NCBI GenBank assembly: GCA_041394145.1
Contig: JAWKIW010000001.1
Location: 549,870-613,869, forward strand
Direction of reading: 5' to 3'
Length of the DNA: 64,000 nucleotides
From: JAWKIW01 sp041394145
GTDB taxonomy: Bacteria > Actinomycetota > Acidimicrobiia > Acidimicrobiales > Acidimicrobilacustridaceae
Shown: piece after piece, positions 1-9,536 of the stretch
Numbering within the stretch: the stretch's first letter is position 1
Layout: every line of letters starts with the position of its first letter
Made by a program: the position numbers and the translations under genes
Notes under the pieces: model-generated
Told to the model about the DNA's origin: nothing
Seen by the model: only the letters and a program-made list of their open reading frames with translations
Databases searched by the model: none

Positions 1-1254
1 GCGTTGGGGAGCCTGTCGCTCAGCGGCTGCGGCTCCAACGACTCGGCATCGTCGACCGCCACGACGGCACCGAGGACGCCCGGCACGACGGCGCTCCCCG
101 ACCCGTCGAAGGCGCCGTTCGACACCGTCGTCGTGTTGATGATGGAGAACCGGTCGTTCGACACGCTGCTCGGGTGGGTGCCGGGGGCGAACGGCAAGCA
201 GGCCGGGCTGAGCTACGTCGACTCGACGGGCCAGAGCCACGAGACGTGGCGCGTCGCCCCGAACTGGCAGGGGTGCCAGTTCCAGGACCCGTTCCACACG
301 GTGCCGGCGGTCAACACCCAGTTCAACGACGGCAAGATCGACGGCTTCTTGAAGCTGCAGCCCGTCGGCGACCTCTTCCCGATCGGCTACTACCTCGCCG
401 AGGACCTGCCGGTCCTCGCCTCGTTGGCCCAGAGCTACACGCTCTTCGACAGCTACTTCTGCTCGTTGCTCGGACCGACGTGGCCGAACCGCTTCTACCA
501 GCTGTCGGCCACCACCGACGTGTACGAGACGGGCATCTTCCCCACCGGCGACCAGCCGCGGCCGTGCAACCTCGACCTGGCCATCTTCGACCGGACGAAG
601 GAGGCCGGGCTCAGCTCGCTCTACTACTCACCCGGCGAGCCCATGACCGAGCTGTACGCGAGCAAGAAGTACGACTCGCTCACCGTCCCCTACGAGCAGT
701 TCCTCTCCGATGCGAAGGACGGCAAGCTGCCCAACGTGGCGTTCGTCGACCCGGACTACACGGCTGAGGCCGAGTGGACGGGCACGTCGAACGACATGCA
801 CCCCTACGGCAGCGTGAAGGAAGGCGACGCGTTCCTCGCCGAGGTCTACAACGCCATCCGCACGAGCCCGCAGTGGGACCGCACCGTGCTCGTGATCAAC
901 TACGACGAGCACGGCGGCTTCTACGACACGGTGGTGCCGCCGACGTGCATCGACGACACCAAGGCGATCGGACCGGGTGCGCCGACCTTCACCAACCTCG
1001 GGTTCCGGGTGCCGGCCATCGCCATCAGCCCGTTCGCCCCGAAGAAGATCGAGAAGGCGGGCCCCTACGAGCACTGCTCGGTGCTGAAGATGATCGAGTG
1101 GCGCTGGGGCCTCCAGCCGATGACCGCCCGCGACGCGAACGCCAAGAACTTCGCCGAGGCGCTGGACTTCACCACCCGCCGTGATCCGATCGAGCTGCCG
1201 CAGTTCACGACGCCGCAGCCCGAGATCTGCGTCAACCCGAAGCACCTGCCGTAG
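1..1254 (+). CDS. Secreted phosphoesterase / phospholipase C family protein (5' end cut off)
   Basis: Member of the phosphoesterase family (Pfam PF04185) that includes bacterial phospholipases C and acid phosphatases; these act outside the cell on phosphate esters such as phospholipids. The hallmark MENRSFD sits about 50 residues in, YDEHGGFYD near residue 300, followed by GFRVPAIAISPFA. The frame is open to the window edge and the first visible residues end in a lipobox-like LSGC followed by a Ser/Thr-rich linker, so the mature protein is probably a lipoprotein and the true start lies upstream; the in-frame TTG at position 4 is not a convincing start. A second family member lies at 5664-7132 on the other strand. 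Family assignment is certain; substrate is not. Confidence 0.9.
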   Translation, partial: ALGSLSLSGCGSNDSASSTATTAPRTPGTTALPDPSKAPFDTVVVLMMENRSFDTLLGWVPGANGKQAGLSYVDSTGQSHETWRVAPNWQGCQFQDPFHTVPAVNTQFNDGKIDGFLKLQPVGDLFPIGYYLAEDLPVLASLAQSYTLFDSYFCSLLGPTWPNRFYQLSATTDVYETGIFPTGDQPRPCNLDLAIFDRTKEAGLSSLYYSPGEPMTELYASKKYDSLTVPYEQFLSDAKDGKLPNVAFVDPDYTAEAEWTGTSNDMHPYGSVKEGDAFLAEVYNAIRTSPQWDRTVLVINYDEHGGFYDTVVPPTCIDDTKAIGPGAPTFTNLGFRVPAIAISPFAPKKIEKAGPYEHCSVLKMIEWRWGLQPMTARDANAKNFAEALDFTTRRDPIELPQFTTPQPEICVNPKHLP

Positions 1255-1319
1255 CGAGGGCGGGTCTCAGGGCCAGACGAATGGCTCAGCCCCACTGCCG
1301 CGCTCGACCGGGCGCGTCT

Positions 1320-1790
1320 TCAGCCGGCCAGCAGGTCGAGCTGTTGGTGGGGCTGGTGGAGAGGCGCCCAGCCGGTCGGTTCTCCGGCAGCTCCGCACCC
1401 GCCGGAATCCCGGCGTGGAGAGGTGGCGGCACAGCCGTCCTCGTGCGCAGCGCGCTCCGCCTCGTCGCCGCCAGCGTGGGCGGGTTCGTCGAGGTCGACG
1501 CAGCCGCCTCGGACGGCGCCGGCGGCGAGGGGGTGGTCGGCTGGGACCAGGCGCCGTGAGCGGCCGTGGCGCACCAGGACCCAGCCGTCGTTGGTCTTGC
1601 GAGCGTCGTGGTCGGCGCACAGCGGCCCCAGGATGGCCAGGGTGCGGGGCCCGTCGTCGGCGTAGCGGTGGTGGTGGTCGATCACCTTCGGTGGTTTCGG
1701 GCACCCGTCGATGCAGCAGGTGGTGTGGTCGGCCTCCAGAACCCTCCGGGCGATCCACCCACCGCAGCCCAACCGAGCCACCACCGCGAC
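1320..1790 (-). pseudogene. Remnant of an HNH endonuclease (DUF222/HNH type), 3' part only
   Basis: Immediately after the cysC stop codon the minus strand encodes the C-terminal HNH part of the DUF222-type endonucleases common in actinobacteria. It has a CxxxC pair (CCIDGC), then IDHHHRYADDGPRTLAILGPLCADHD, seen as DHHH at about 1665-1676 and CADHD further on. The conserved part covers about 1535-1790; the rest reads as a low-complexity tail. The large N-terminal DUF222 domain and any start codon are missing because cysC occupies the upstream sequence. This looks like a fragment left by an old insertion or rearrangement. Short expressed proteins cannot be excluded. Confidence 0.6.
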
Positions 1791-2392
1791 TACTCGAGCA
1801 GGTCCAGCACCCGCTGCGCCTGCGCCACGGGATCGCCGTCGGCAGGCGTCAGCACGAGCTCGGGTGACAAGGGCGGCTCGTACGGGTCGTCGATCCCGGT
1901 GAAGCCGCGCAGCTCGCCCGCCCGCGCCTTGGCGTACAGCCCCTTCGGGTCGCGCCGCTCGCACACCTCGATCGGCGTGTCGACGAACACCTCGACGAAG
2001 CGAAGCCCGGCCGTCTCGTGGATCGCCCGCGCCCCCTCCCGGCCCGACCGGTACGGCGAGATGAGCGGCACCAGCGCGACGACACCCGCGTCGGCGAACA
2101 GGCGCGCCACCTCCCCCGCCCGGCGCACGTTCTCATGCCGGTCGGCCTCGGAGAACCCGAGATCGCCGTTGAGCCCGTGGCGCAGGTTGTCGCCGTCGAG
2201 CAGGTACGCCGCTCGGCCCGACGCCAGCAGCAGCCGTTCGACCTCGACGGCCACGGTCGACTTGCCCGAGCCCGACAGCCCGGTGAACCACACGGTCGCG
2301 CCACCCAGCCGGCCGGCCGACCAGCGCTCGGCCCGGGAGATCGAACCGGGATGCCACACGACGTTCGGGCTGACCGATCGCTCGTCGGTCAC
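1790..2392 (-). CDS. cysC: Adenylylsulfate (APS) kinase
   Basis: Phosphorylates adenosine 5'-phosphosulfate (APS) to PAPS with ATP, the second step of sulfate activation, in the cytosol. The 200-residue protein has the Walker A motif GLSGSGKST at about 38-46, DGDNLRHGLNGDLGF in the APS-binding region, and the family signature ISPYRSGREGAR followed by FVEVFVDTPIEVCERRDPKGLY. Length and motif order match stand-alone CysC. It is the last gene of a minus-strand cysD-cysN-cysC run, 97 nt after cysN. Here the kinase is a separate protein rather than fused to CysN as in mycobacterial CysNC. Confidence 0.96.
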   Translation of the reverse strand: MTDERSVSPNVVWHPGSISRAERWSAGRLGGATVWFTGLSGSGKSTVAVEVERLLLASGRAAYLLDGDNLRHGLNGDLGFSEADRHENVRRAGEVARLFADAGVVALVPLISPYRSGREGARAIHETAGLRFVEVFVDTPIEVCERRDPKGLYAKARAGELRGFTGIDDPYEPPLSPELVLTPADGDPVAQAQRVLDLLE

Positions 2393-2489
2393 CGACGACC
2401 TCCGCGTCGGCCGACGGCCACGACGGACGCGGTCGGCACGCCCGGCACCGGCGTTGCGGTGCGCCGACCGCAGGCCCCGGCCGAGACCC

Positions 2490-3761
2490 TCACGACGGCG
2501 CGTTCTGCGTGGGGCCGAGGATCATCCCGGCGGCCACGGTGGTGTTCGTCGCCTCGTCGATGAGGATGAAGCTGCCCGTCTCGCGGTTGCGCCGGTAGTC
2601 GTCGAAGAACAGCGGTGCGGTGGTGCGCAGGCTGACCCGCCCGATCTCGTTGAGGCCGAGCGCGCCCGCCTCGTGATCGCGGTGCAGCGTGTTGACGTCG
2701 AGCCGGTAGTGCAGGCCCTTCACCAGCGCCCGGACGGAGCGGGTGGTGTGCTTGATCGTGTACTTGGCCCGCGGCGCGAGCGACGACTGCTCGTCCATCC
2801 AGCACACCATGGCGTCGATGTCCTGACCGATGTCGGGCTGGTTGTGCGGCCGGCAGATCATGTCGCCGCGGCTGACGTCGATGTCGTCGGTCAGGGTTAC
2901 GGCGACCGACATCGGCGCGAAGGCCTCGTCGACCGGGCCGTCGGCCGTGTCGATCGAGGCGATCGTGGAGGTGAACCCCGACGGCAGCACCACCACCTCG
3001 TCGCCCGGCTTCAGCACGCCGCCGGCCACCGTTCCGGCGTAGCCGCGGTAGTCGTGGTGCTGCTCGCTCATGGGGCGCAGCACGTACTGGACGGGGAAGC
3101 GGGCGTCGATGAGGTTGCGGTCCGACGCGATGAAGACCGTCTCGAGGTGGTGCAGCAGCGACGTGCCCTCGTACCAGGGCATGTTGGCCGACCGGTGCAC
3201 GACGTTGTCGCCCTGCAGGGCCGAGATCGGGATGAAGGTGAGGTCGGTGACGTCGAGCTTGGTGGCGAACCCGGCGAACTCGTCGACGATGGCGTCGAAG
3301 ACCGACTGGTCGTAGTCGACGAGGTCCATCTTGTTGACGCACAGCACGAGGTGGGGCACCCGCAGCAGCGACGCCAGGAAGGCGTGGCGGCGGGACTGCT
3401 CGACCACGCCGTGGCGGGCGTCGACCAGCACCAGCGCGAGGTCGGCCGTCGAGCAGCCGGTGACCATGTTGCGCGTGTACTGGATGTGCCCGGGGGTGTC
3501 GGCGATGATGAACTTCCGCTTGGGCGTGGCGAAGTAGCGGTAGGCGACGTCGATGGTGATGCCCTGCTCGCGCTCGGCTCGCAGGCCGTCGGTGAGCAGC
3601 GCCAGGTTGGTGTACTCGTCGCCCCGCTCGCGCGACGTGCGCTCGACCGATTCGAGCTGGTCCTCGAAGATGGCCTTCGAGTCGTACAGCAGCCGGCCGA
3701 TGAGGGTCGACTTGCCGTCGTCGACCGAGCCGGCGGTGGCGAAGCGCAGGAGCTCGGACAT
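2490..3761 (-). CDS. cysN: Sulfate adenylyltransferase subunit 1 (GTPase)
   Basis: Regulatory GTPase subunit of ATP sulfurylase; GTP hydrolysis drives formation of APS from ATP and sulfate by the CysD partner. It is an EF-Tu-like translational GTPase fold: P-loop GSVDDGKST at 11-19, DTPGH at 88-92, NKMD at about 143-146, followed by beta-barrel domains. The ATG start at 3761 is chosen because it overlaps the cysD stop codon (ATGA), which indicates translational coupling; the longer open frame upstream lies inside cysD. The product is 423 residues with no fused kinase domain. Confidence 0.96.
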   Translation of the reverse strand: MSELLRFATAGSVDDGKSTLIGRLLYDSKAIFEDQLESVERTSRERGDEYTNLALLTDGLRAEREQGITIDVAYRYFATPKRKFIIADTPGHIQYTRNMVTGCSTADLALVLVDARHGVVEQSRRHAFLASLLRVPHLVLCVNKMDLVDYDQSVFDAIVDEFAGFATKLDVTDLTFIPISALQGDNVVHRSANMPWYEGTSLLHHLETVFIASDRNLIDARFPVQYVLRPMSEQHHDYRGYAGTVAGGVLKPGDEVVVLPSGFTSTIASIDTADGPVDEAFAPMSVAVTLTDDIDVSRGDMICRPHNQPDIGQDIDAMVCWMDEQSSLAPRAKYTIKHTTRSVRALVKGLHYRLDVNTLHRDHEAGALGLNEIGRVSLRTTAPLFFDDYRRNRETGSFILIDEATNTTVAAGMILGPTQNAPS

Positions 3762-4666
3762 CAGAAGTAGCCCTCCTTCTTGCGGTCCTCCATGCCGGCC
3801 TCCGAGATGCGGTCGTCGGCCCGGGTGGCGCCGCGCTCGGTGATGCGGGTGGCTGCCGTCTCGGCGATCACCTTCTCGACCGTGTCCGCGTCGGACTCGA
3901 CGGCGCCCGTGCACGACGCATCGCCCACGGTGCGGAACCGCACCAGCTGCTCGAACGGCTGCTCGCCCTCCAACAGGGTCACGTACGGGGTCAGGGCCAG
4001 CAGCATGCCGTCGCGCTCGAAGACCTGCCGTCGGTGGGCGTAGTAGATCGAGGGCAGCTCGATCTGCTCCTCGCCGATGTACTGCCAGATGTCGAGCTCG
4101 GTCCAGTTGCTGAGCGGGAACACCCGGATGTGCTCACCCTGCTTGTGGCGGCCGTTGTAGAGGCTCCACAGCTCGGGCCGCTGGTTCTTCGGGTCCCACT
4201 GCCCGAACTCGTCGCGGAACGAGTACACCCGCTCCTTGGCCCGGGCCTTCTCCTCGTCGCGGCGAGCTCCGCCGAACACGGCGTCGAAGCGGTGCTCCTC
4301 GATGGCGTCGAGGAGCGTGACCGTCTGGAGGCGGTTGCGGCTGGCCCGCGGCCCGGTCTCCTCCACCACGCGGCCCTGGTCGATCGACTCCTGCACGGAG
4401 GCCACCACCAGCCGCACGCCGACGCGCTCCACCGTCCGGTCGCGGAACTCGAGGACCTCGGCGAAGTTGTGACCCGTGTCGACGTGCATCACCGGGAAGG
4501 GTGGGCGGCCCGGCCAGAACGCCTTGGCCGCCAGGTGCAGCATCACCACGGAGTCCTTGCCCCCCGAGAACAGCAGCACCGGTCGCTCGAACTCGGCGGC
4601 GACCTCACGGATGATGTGGATCGACTCGGCCTCGAGGGTGCGCAGGTGCGGCAGTTCGTAGTCCAT
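3761..4666 (-). CDS. cysD: Sulfate adenylyltransferase subunit 2
   Basis: Catalytic subunit of ATP sulfurylase (ATP + sulfate to APS + PPi), a member of the PP-loop ATP pyrophosphatase family. The PP-loop SGGKDS is at about 34-39, followed by VDTGHNF, FGGARRDEEKARAKER and the C-terminal TLLEGEQPFEQLVRFRTVG region typical of CysD. The ATG at 4666 gives 301 residues, the usual length. It is the first gene of cysD-cysN-cysC and diverges from the broken cysQ-like gene at 4745. A TGACC-N5-GGTCA inverted repeat lies about 45 nt upstream. Confidence 0.96.
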   Translation of the reverse strand: MDYELPHLRTLEAESIHIIREVAAEFERPVLLFSGGKDSVVMLHLAAKAFWPGRPPFPVMHVDTGHNFAEVLEFRDRTVERVGVRLVVASVQESIDQGRVVEETGPRASRNRLQTVTLLDAIEEHRFDAVFGGARRDEEKARAKERVYSFRDEFGQWDPKNQRPELWSLYNGRHKQGEHIRVFPLSNWTELDIWQYIGEEQIELPSIYYAHRRQVFERDGMLLALTPYVTLLEGEQPFEQLVRFRTVGDASCTGAVESDADTVEKVIAETAATRITERGATRADDRISEAGMEDRKKEGYF

Positions 4667-4710
4667 GGTGATCGACGAGCGTAGGGTACGGACCGGCCCG
4701 GCGGAGATCC

Positions 4711-4725
4711 TGACCGGGTCGGTCA
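4711..4725. promoter_or_regulatory. Inverted repeat in the cysD/cysQ divergent promoter region
   Basis: TGACC-GGGTC-GGTCA, two perfect 5-nt arms, lies within the 78-bp divergent spacer and beside an unusually AT-rich patch (AACTTTAAT). A sulfur-metabolism regulator could bind here, but the arms are short and only the position supports it. Confidence 0.3.
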
Positions 4726-4744
4726 ACTTTAATCGGACCACGAC

Positions 4745-5527
4745 ATGGCACCGACCCGACCACCCGCCACGGGTGACGACCACGCACTCGCCGCCGATCT
4801 CGCCGCCTGCTGCCACCCTGCTGGTGTCGCTGCGGGCGAACCTCACGGCCGAGGGCGTCGACCCGACCCACCTGCGCGACGAGGGCGACCGGCGATCGCA
4901 CGACCTGTTGCTGGACGGCCTGGCCGAACGGCTGGCGCGGGGTGACGCGGTGCTGTCCGAGGAGGGGGTGGACGACCCGACCCGCCTCGACGCCGAGCGG
5001 GTCTGGATCGTCGACCCGCTCGACGGGACCCGCGAGTTCGGTGAGCCGCCCCGCACCGACTGGGCGGTGCACGTCGCCCTCTGCATCGCCGGAGCACCCG
5101 CCGCCGGCGCGGTGGCCCTGCCTCGCCCTCGACCTCGTGCTGTCGACCGTCGAGCCGCCGCCACCACCACCGTCCCACGACGGCCCGCCCCGGGTGATCG
5201 TCAGCCGGAGCCGGCCGCCGGCGGCCGCCACCTTCCTGGCCGAACGGCTCGGCGGGCAGCCTGTGGAGATGGGCTCGGCCGGCGCCAAGGCCATGGCCGT
5301 CGTGCGGGCGAGGCCGACGTGTACGCCCACAGCGGCGGCCAGTACGAGTGGGACTCGTGCGCGCCTGTGGCGGTGGCGCTGGCCGCCGGCCTGCACTGCT
5401 CGCGCCGCCGACGGATCTCCCCTCGTGTACAACCGCCGACCCGTACCTGCCCGACCTGCTGATCTGCCGGGCCGAGCTGGCGACGGCGGCGCTCGACGCG
5501 CCTCGCTCGTTCGACGCCTCGTCGTAG
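4745..5527 (+). pseudogene. cysQ: Broken 3'(2'),5'-bisphosphate nucleotidase (CysQ-like), multiple frameshifts
   Basis: Fragments of an inositol-monophosphatase-family protein resembling actinobacterial CysQ, which removes the phosphate from PAP or PAPS and so fits beside sulfate activation. The catalytic metal-binding signature VWIVDPLDGTREF is intact at about 4999-5037, as are AVLSEEG and the C-terminal GGQYEWDS. The reading frame must change at about 4810, 5115, 5310, 5400 and 5437 to follow the family from DDHALAADLAA to the stop TAG at 5525-5527. Five shifts in 780 bp mean either a decayed gene or a locally poor assembly. It starts 78 bp from cysD in the opposite direction. Confidence 0.7.
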
Positions 5528-5535
5528 CCCGGCCC

Positions 5536-5609
5536 GGACCCGTTGGACCCGTTGGACCCGTCGGGCCCGTCGCCGAGACGGCCGGGACGGCCGGGACGGC
5601 CGGGACGGC
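5536..5609. repeat. 9-bp microsatellites between convergent 3' ends
   Basis: Two short tandem arrays with a 9-bp period lie between the cysQ remnant and the phospholipase stop: a GTTGGACCC-type array (about 5540-5562) and a GACGGCCGG-type array with three copies (about 5577-5607). Such arrays are prone to slippage, and this part of the window is also rich in frameshifts. Confidence 0.7.
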
Positions 5610-5663
5610 ACTCGACCACGCCCGCCTGGCCGAGCCGCGGCGGGCCCGGCCGGGCGGGTCCGG

Positions 5664-7132
5664 TCAGCCCGTGAACGCCGGCGTGACGGCGCCGCCGACC
5701 GCGCCGGACCCGGCCGCGCTCGACCGCGCCCCGCCGTCGGCCGACGAGCTGGCCGGCGACGTCGGCGACGTGGTGGTCGTGGTGGTCGTGGGCTCGGTGG
5801 GTGGGATGGGCTGGGGCTGGCAGGCGCTGCCCGTCGCCGGAAGGCCGGGCGCCGGCAGCGTCGGCGGCTCGAGGAAGCCGGGGTTGGCGACGTCGAGCGT
5901 GTCGAGCAGGTCGTCGGCGTTGGCGTCCCGGTAGGTGAGGGCCCCGAGGTTGAACTGGTCTCGAGGAACTTGAGGATCGACGTGTGGTCGTGCACGACGC
6001 TCGAGACGTAGCCCTTCTTGGCGAACGGTGACACGACGACGGCGGGCACCCGGAAGCCGTAGCGGTCGAAGGCGCCGGGCTCGTCGGGTGGGACGGTGAT
6101 GCGCGGGGCGATGGCGTCGGGTGCGACCGCCGGCGGCGGCGGCACGTGGTCGAAGTAGCCACCGTGCTCGTCGTAGGTGAAGAACAGCACCGTCTTGGTC
6201 CAGGCGGGACCGTGCATGACGGCGTTGACGATCGACGCGCTGTACGCCTCGCCGTTCTGGACGTCGGCGTCCTCCTCACTCCACTTCTGGTCGCCGGGAC
6301 TGATGATCGACACCTGGGGCAGGGTCCCGTTGGCGCAGTCGAGCAGGAAGTCGTTGAAGGTCTTGACCTTGTCGACCTTGTCCTGGGACCACCCGGGGAA
6401 CAGGGCGATGTCGGGGAGGTCGACCGCGTAGTCGTTCCAGGTGATCCCGTGGACGTCGAGGCGCTCCCAGATGACGCCGTTGGGCGCGGTCGGGGTGGCC
6501 AGCACCTCGTCCACGTCGGTGGACACGATGCCGACCGAGGTGGCCGCCTGGAGGTAGCGGCGGTTCGGGAAGGTCTGGCCGAGCATGGAGCAGAACCACC
6601 GGTCGCACAGGACGAACGTCTGGGCCAGCCCGTAGTAGAAGGGCAGGGTCGTCCCGTCCCAGTAGCCCATCGAGCCCGTGCCGCCGTTCGCAGCGCGGAT
6701 GAAGCCGTCGTTGGCGCCGTTGCTCCACGAGATGTGGCTGGCGTTCCAGCCCTGGCTGGCGCCCTTGTTGGGATCGCAGGTGCCCTGGATCGGGAAGGCC
6801 GTCACCGGCTGCTGGTCCAGGTCGGGGTTGCTGTCGGTCGGCGTGCCGCCGGGGCCGAGGGTGAACCCGTCGCCGCGCCCGAGCATCCCGAAGTAGTTGT
6901 CGTAGGAGTGGTTCTCCTGCATGTAGATGATCACGTGCTCGATCTCGGGCAGCGTGTCGACGCCCTCGGGCTTGGAGGGATCCGGACGCGTGCCCGGCGG
7001 CAGCAGCAGGCCGGCGGCTCGGGCCGGCGCCTGCGCCTGCCACGACGAGACGCCGGCCACCGTGGCCACGCCGGCGGCCGCCGCCAGCCCCTGCAGCACC
7101 TGTCGCCTGGTCGGGCGAGCCTCGTGCGCCAT
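5664..7132 (-). CDS. Tat-exported phospholipase C-like phosphoesterase (one frameshift near the 3' end)
   Basis: Second member of the PF04185 phosphoesterase family. The N-terminus carries a twin-arginine signal (RRQVLQGLAAAAG, about residues 9-21) followed by an Ala-rich export segment, so the folded enzyme is exported by Tat. Family motifs: MQENHSYDNYFG at about 70, CSMLGQTFPNR, YDEHGGYFDHVPPPP and FRVPAVVVSPFAKKGYVS. At about 5957-5960 one C is missing (LET then QFNLGALTYRDAN in the next frame). After restoring it the protein runs to TGA at 5664-5666 with a Pro/Thr-rich tail (PTEPTTTTTTTSPTSP). The enzyme core is upstream of the shift. Confidence 0.85.
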
Positions 7133-7211
7133 CGTCGTCCCCCGTCACCGTCGCTCCGCCGGGCGTCGACCCTACGCCGTCCACCCGTCCTGCGGAAGGC
7201 CCCCGTCCCAC

Positions 7212-7275
7212 CGACCACCGCGATCGCCACGAGCACATGCCGGCGACCACCGCGGCTCGCCACGAGCGCATGCCG
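7212..7275. repeat. 32-bp direct tandem repeat, two copies
   Basis: CGACCACCGCG...GAGCACATGCCGG at 7212-7243 is followed directly by a near-identical copy at 7244-7275. It lies in the divergent spacer between the Tat phospholipase (start 7132) and the enoyl-CoA hydratase (start 7345), so it may affect either promoter. Confidence 0.75.
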
Positions 7276-7344
7276 GCGGGGCCGAGCGACCGGTGCGGAC
7301 ACGGCGGCGGCCGCCGGTCCACCGTTCGGTGCAAGGATCGGGCC

Positions 7345-8163
7345 ATGCAGCTCAAGGTCGTCCGCTACGAGATCGCGGACCGCATCGCCACCGTCACCCT
7401 CGACCGCCCCGACCGCCTGAACGCCTGGACCGGCCGCATGCACACCGAGTACCGGTGGGTGCTGGCACAGGCCGAGGCCGACGACGACGTGCGGGTCGTC
7501 GTCGTCACCGGGGCCGGGCGGGGGTTCTGCGCCGGTGCCGACAGCAGCGCGCTGGAGCACGACGTGGCGTCGGGGGGCTACGACCCCGGGACCCGCGAGG
7601 ACGAGCTGGCGCGTCCGGGCTACGGCCGACGCCCCGAGTTCGATCACGACTTCGCCTTCCACTTCGGCCTGACCAAGCCCGTCATCGCCGCCATCAACGG
7701 ACCGGCCGCCGGCGTCGGCCTGGTGCTCGCCTGCTACTGCGACCTCCGCTTCGCCGCCGCCGGCGCCAAGCTCACGACCGCGCACGGGCGCCTCAACCTG
7801 CCCGCCGAGTACGGCCTGAGCTGGCTGCTGCCCCGTCTCATCGGGCTCGGTCGGGCCAACGACCTGCTGCTGTCGAGCCGCGTCGTGCTGGCGGAGGAGG
7901 CCGAGCAGCTCGGCCTCGTCAACCGCGTGCTGCCGCCCGAGGAGCTGCTGGCGGCCACCCACGACTACGCCGGCACACTCGCCACGACGATCTCGCGCCG
8001 CTCGCTCGCCGAGACCAAGCGACAGGTCTACGTCGATTGGCTGCGCGACGTCGGCACGTCGGTCGAGGAGTCCAAGCAGCTGCTCGACGAGATGATGGGA
8101 GAACCCGACTTCGCCGAGGGCGTCGCCGCCCTCACCGCCAAGCGCGACCCCCGCTTCACGTGA
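7345..8163 (+). CDS. Enoyl-CoA hydratase/isomerase family protein
   Basis: Crotonase-fold enzyme, expected to hydrate or isomerise an enoyl-CoA thioester in beta-oxidation. The oxyanion-hole segments are visible: TGAGRGFCAGADSSALEHD at about 55-73 and INGPAAGVGLVLACYCDLR at about 115-133. The ATG at 7345 gives 272 residues, normal for the family; the longer open frame upstream enters the 32-bp repeat region. It converges with the CoA-transferase gene at 8275 across the 50-nt repeat element at 8209-8258. The acyl substrate cannot be told from sequence. Confidence 0.9.
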   Translation: MQLKVVRYEIADRIATVTLDRPDRLNAWTGRMHTEYRWVLAQAEADDDVRVVVVTGAGRGFCAGADSSALEHDVASGGYDPGTREDELARPGYGRRPEFDHDFAFHFGLTKPVIAAINGPAAGVGLVLACYCDLRFAAAGAKLTTAHGRLNLPAEYGLSWLLPRLIGLGRANDLLLSSRVVLAEEAEQLGLVNRVLPPEELLAATHDYAGTLATTISRRSLAETKRQVYVDWLRDVGTSVEESKQLLDEMMGEPDFAEGVAALTAKRDPRFT

Positions 8164-8208
8164 CCGCCTCGGACGCGCGAGCCGCGGGCCCCGACAGCGC
8201 AAGCCTCC

Positions 8209-8258
8209 GTTTCGGTCATGGGTTCGAGCGCTTCGACGCCCGAGACGATGACAAGAAC
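8209..8258 (-). repeat. 50-nt inverted-repeat element, copy A
   Basis: Read on the minus strand it starts GTTCTTGTCATCG, contains GCGCTCGAA and ends ATGACCGAAAC, exactly 50 nt. It aligns without gaps to the copies at 9537-9586 and 57344-57393. It lies between two convergent 3' ends and could act as a terminator hairpin there, but the other copies do not sit only at gene ends. Confidence 0.75.
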
Positions 8259-8274
8259 GCCGAGGTAGGCGGGG

Positions 8275-9473
8275 TCAGCCGAGGGCGCCGGCGGCACGCA
8301 GCCGGGCGATGGCTGCGTCGTCGATGCCGGCCTCCCGCAGGACCTCGTCGGTGTGCTCGCCGAGCGCCGGGGCCGGTCGCGGCGTCGGGAGGTCCTCGTG
8401 CCGGAAGCGCACCGGCGACGCCACCGCCTGGTGCGCCGGGGCCCATGCCCCCTCGGGCACCTCGACGAACGCTCCGGCGGCGCGGGCCTGGGGGTCGGCG
8501 AGGACGTCGGCGGGGGTGTTCAGCGGCGCCCACCACACGTCGTGCTCGTCGAAGCGGGCGGTGAGCTCGTCGCGGTCGTAGCGCTCGAGCTCGGCGTCGA
8601 GGGTCGTCACCACCAGCTCGCTGTTCTTGCGGCGGCCGCGGGCCGTGGCGAAGCGCTCGTCGTCGAGCAGGTCCTCCCGCGCGAGCGCCCGGCACAGGTT
8701 GGGGAAGTGCCGGTCGGCCTCGACGCCGATGAGCCAGAACCAGCGACCGTCGCCCGCCCGGTAGCAGTTGACCATCGGGTTGAGCTCCTCGGTGCGGGGC
8801 ACCGCCGGGATGAGCTTGCCGAAGCGGGCCTGGATGCCGAGGTCCCAGCCCAGGCAGTAGATCCCGGTGCGCAGCAGCGACGTCTCCACCAACCCGCCCC
8901 GACCGGTGCGGCTGCGCTCGAGCAGCGCGGCGAGGATGCCGGCCACCGTGGTGATGCCGGTGACGTGGTCACCGAAGCCACCGCGGATCGCCGGCGGCGC
9001 CTCACCGGGGGCGCCAGCAGCGACGCCACGCCGCTGCGGGCCCAGAACCCGCCGACGTCGTAGCCCGGCCGGCCGGCATCGGGCCCCTCCAGCCCGTAGC
9101 CCGTCACGCTGGCGTACACCAGGTGGGGATGGCGCTCGCCGACCTCGTCGTAGGCGAGGCCGAGCCGCTCGATGGCGTCGGGTCGGAGGTTGGTGACGAA
9201 CACGTCGGCTCGGGACAGCAGCCGGTGCAACGTGTCGCGCCCCTCGTCGACGGAGAGGTCGAGCACGACCGATCGCTTGCCGCGGTTGTCGAGGTCGAAC
9301 GGTGGCGACTCCGGCTGGCCGTGGCCGGCGATGAGGTTGAACACCCGCCGCATGGGGTCGCCGCCGGGCGCCTCCACCTTGACCACGTCGGCGCCCCAGT
9401 CGGCGAGCAGGCCGGCCGCCGACGGACCGGCCACCCAGATCCCCAGCTCCACCACGCGCACGTCGTCCAGCAC
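8275..9473 (-). CDS. CaiB/BaiF-type CoA-transferase (class III), one frameshift
   Basis: Family III CoA-transferase, moving CoA between acyl groups to activate a carboxylic acid. The N-terminus LDDVRVVELGIWVAGPSAAGLLADWGADVVKVE is classic, and RPGYD (about residues 133-137) holds the family's catalytic Asp. The start is GTG at 9473. Near 9010 one C is missing in a C run (SLLAPP, then GEAPPAIRGGFGDHVTGITT in the next frame). Corrected, the protein is about 399 residues, the normal length, and ends at TGA 8275-8277. The second half (MAGILAALLERSRTGRGG onward) is fully conserved, so the shift is probably a sequence error or a very recent mutation. Confidence 0.85.
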
Positions 9474-9536
9474 GGCCGCAGGCTACCGGTCGGGCCGACG
9501 ACGCCGGCCGGCTCGGTCCCCACCGCCCGTCCGCCG

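Noticed and set aside
1281..1559. A 92-residue plus-strand frame downstream of the phosphoesterase
   Set aside because: It is antisense to the tail of the HNH remnant, has no ribosome-binding site and no recognisable pattern.
1566..3770. A 734-residue open frame antisense to cysN and cysC
   Set aside because: The opposite strand encodes full-length, motif-complete CysC and CysN; the antisense translation has no protein-like pattern.
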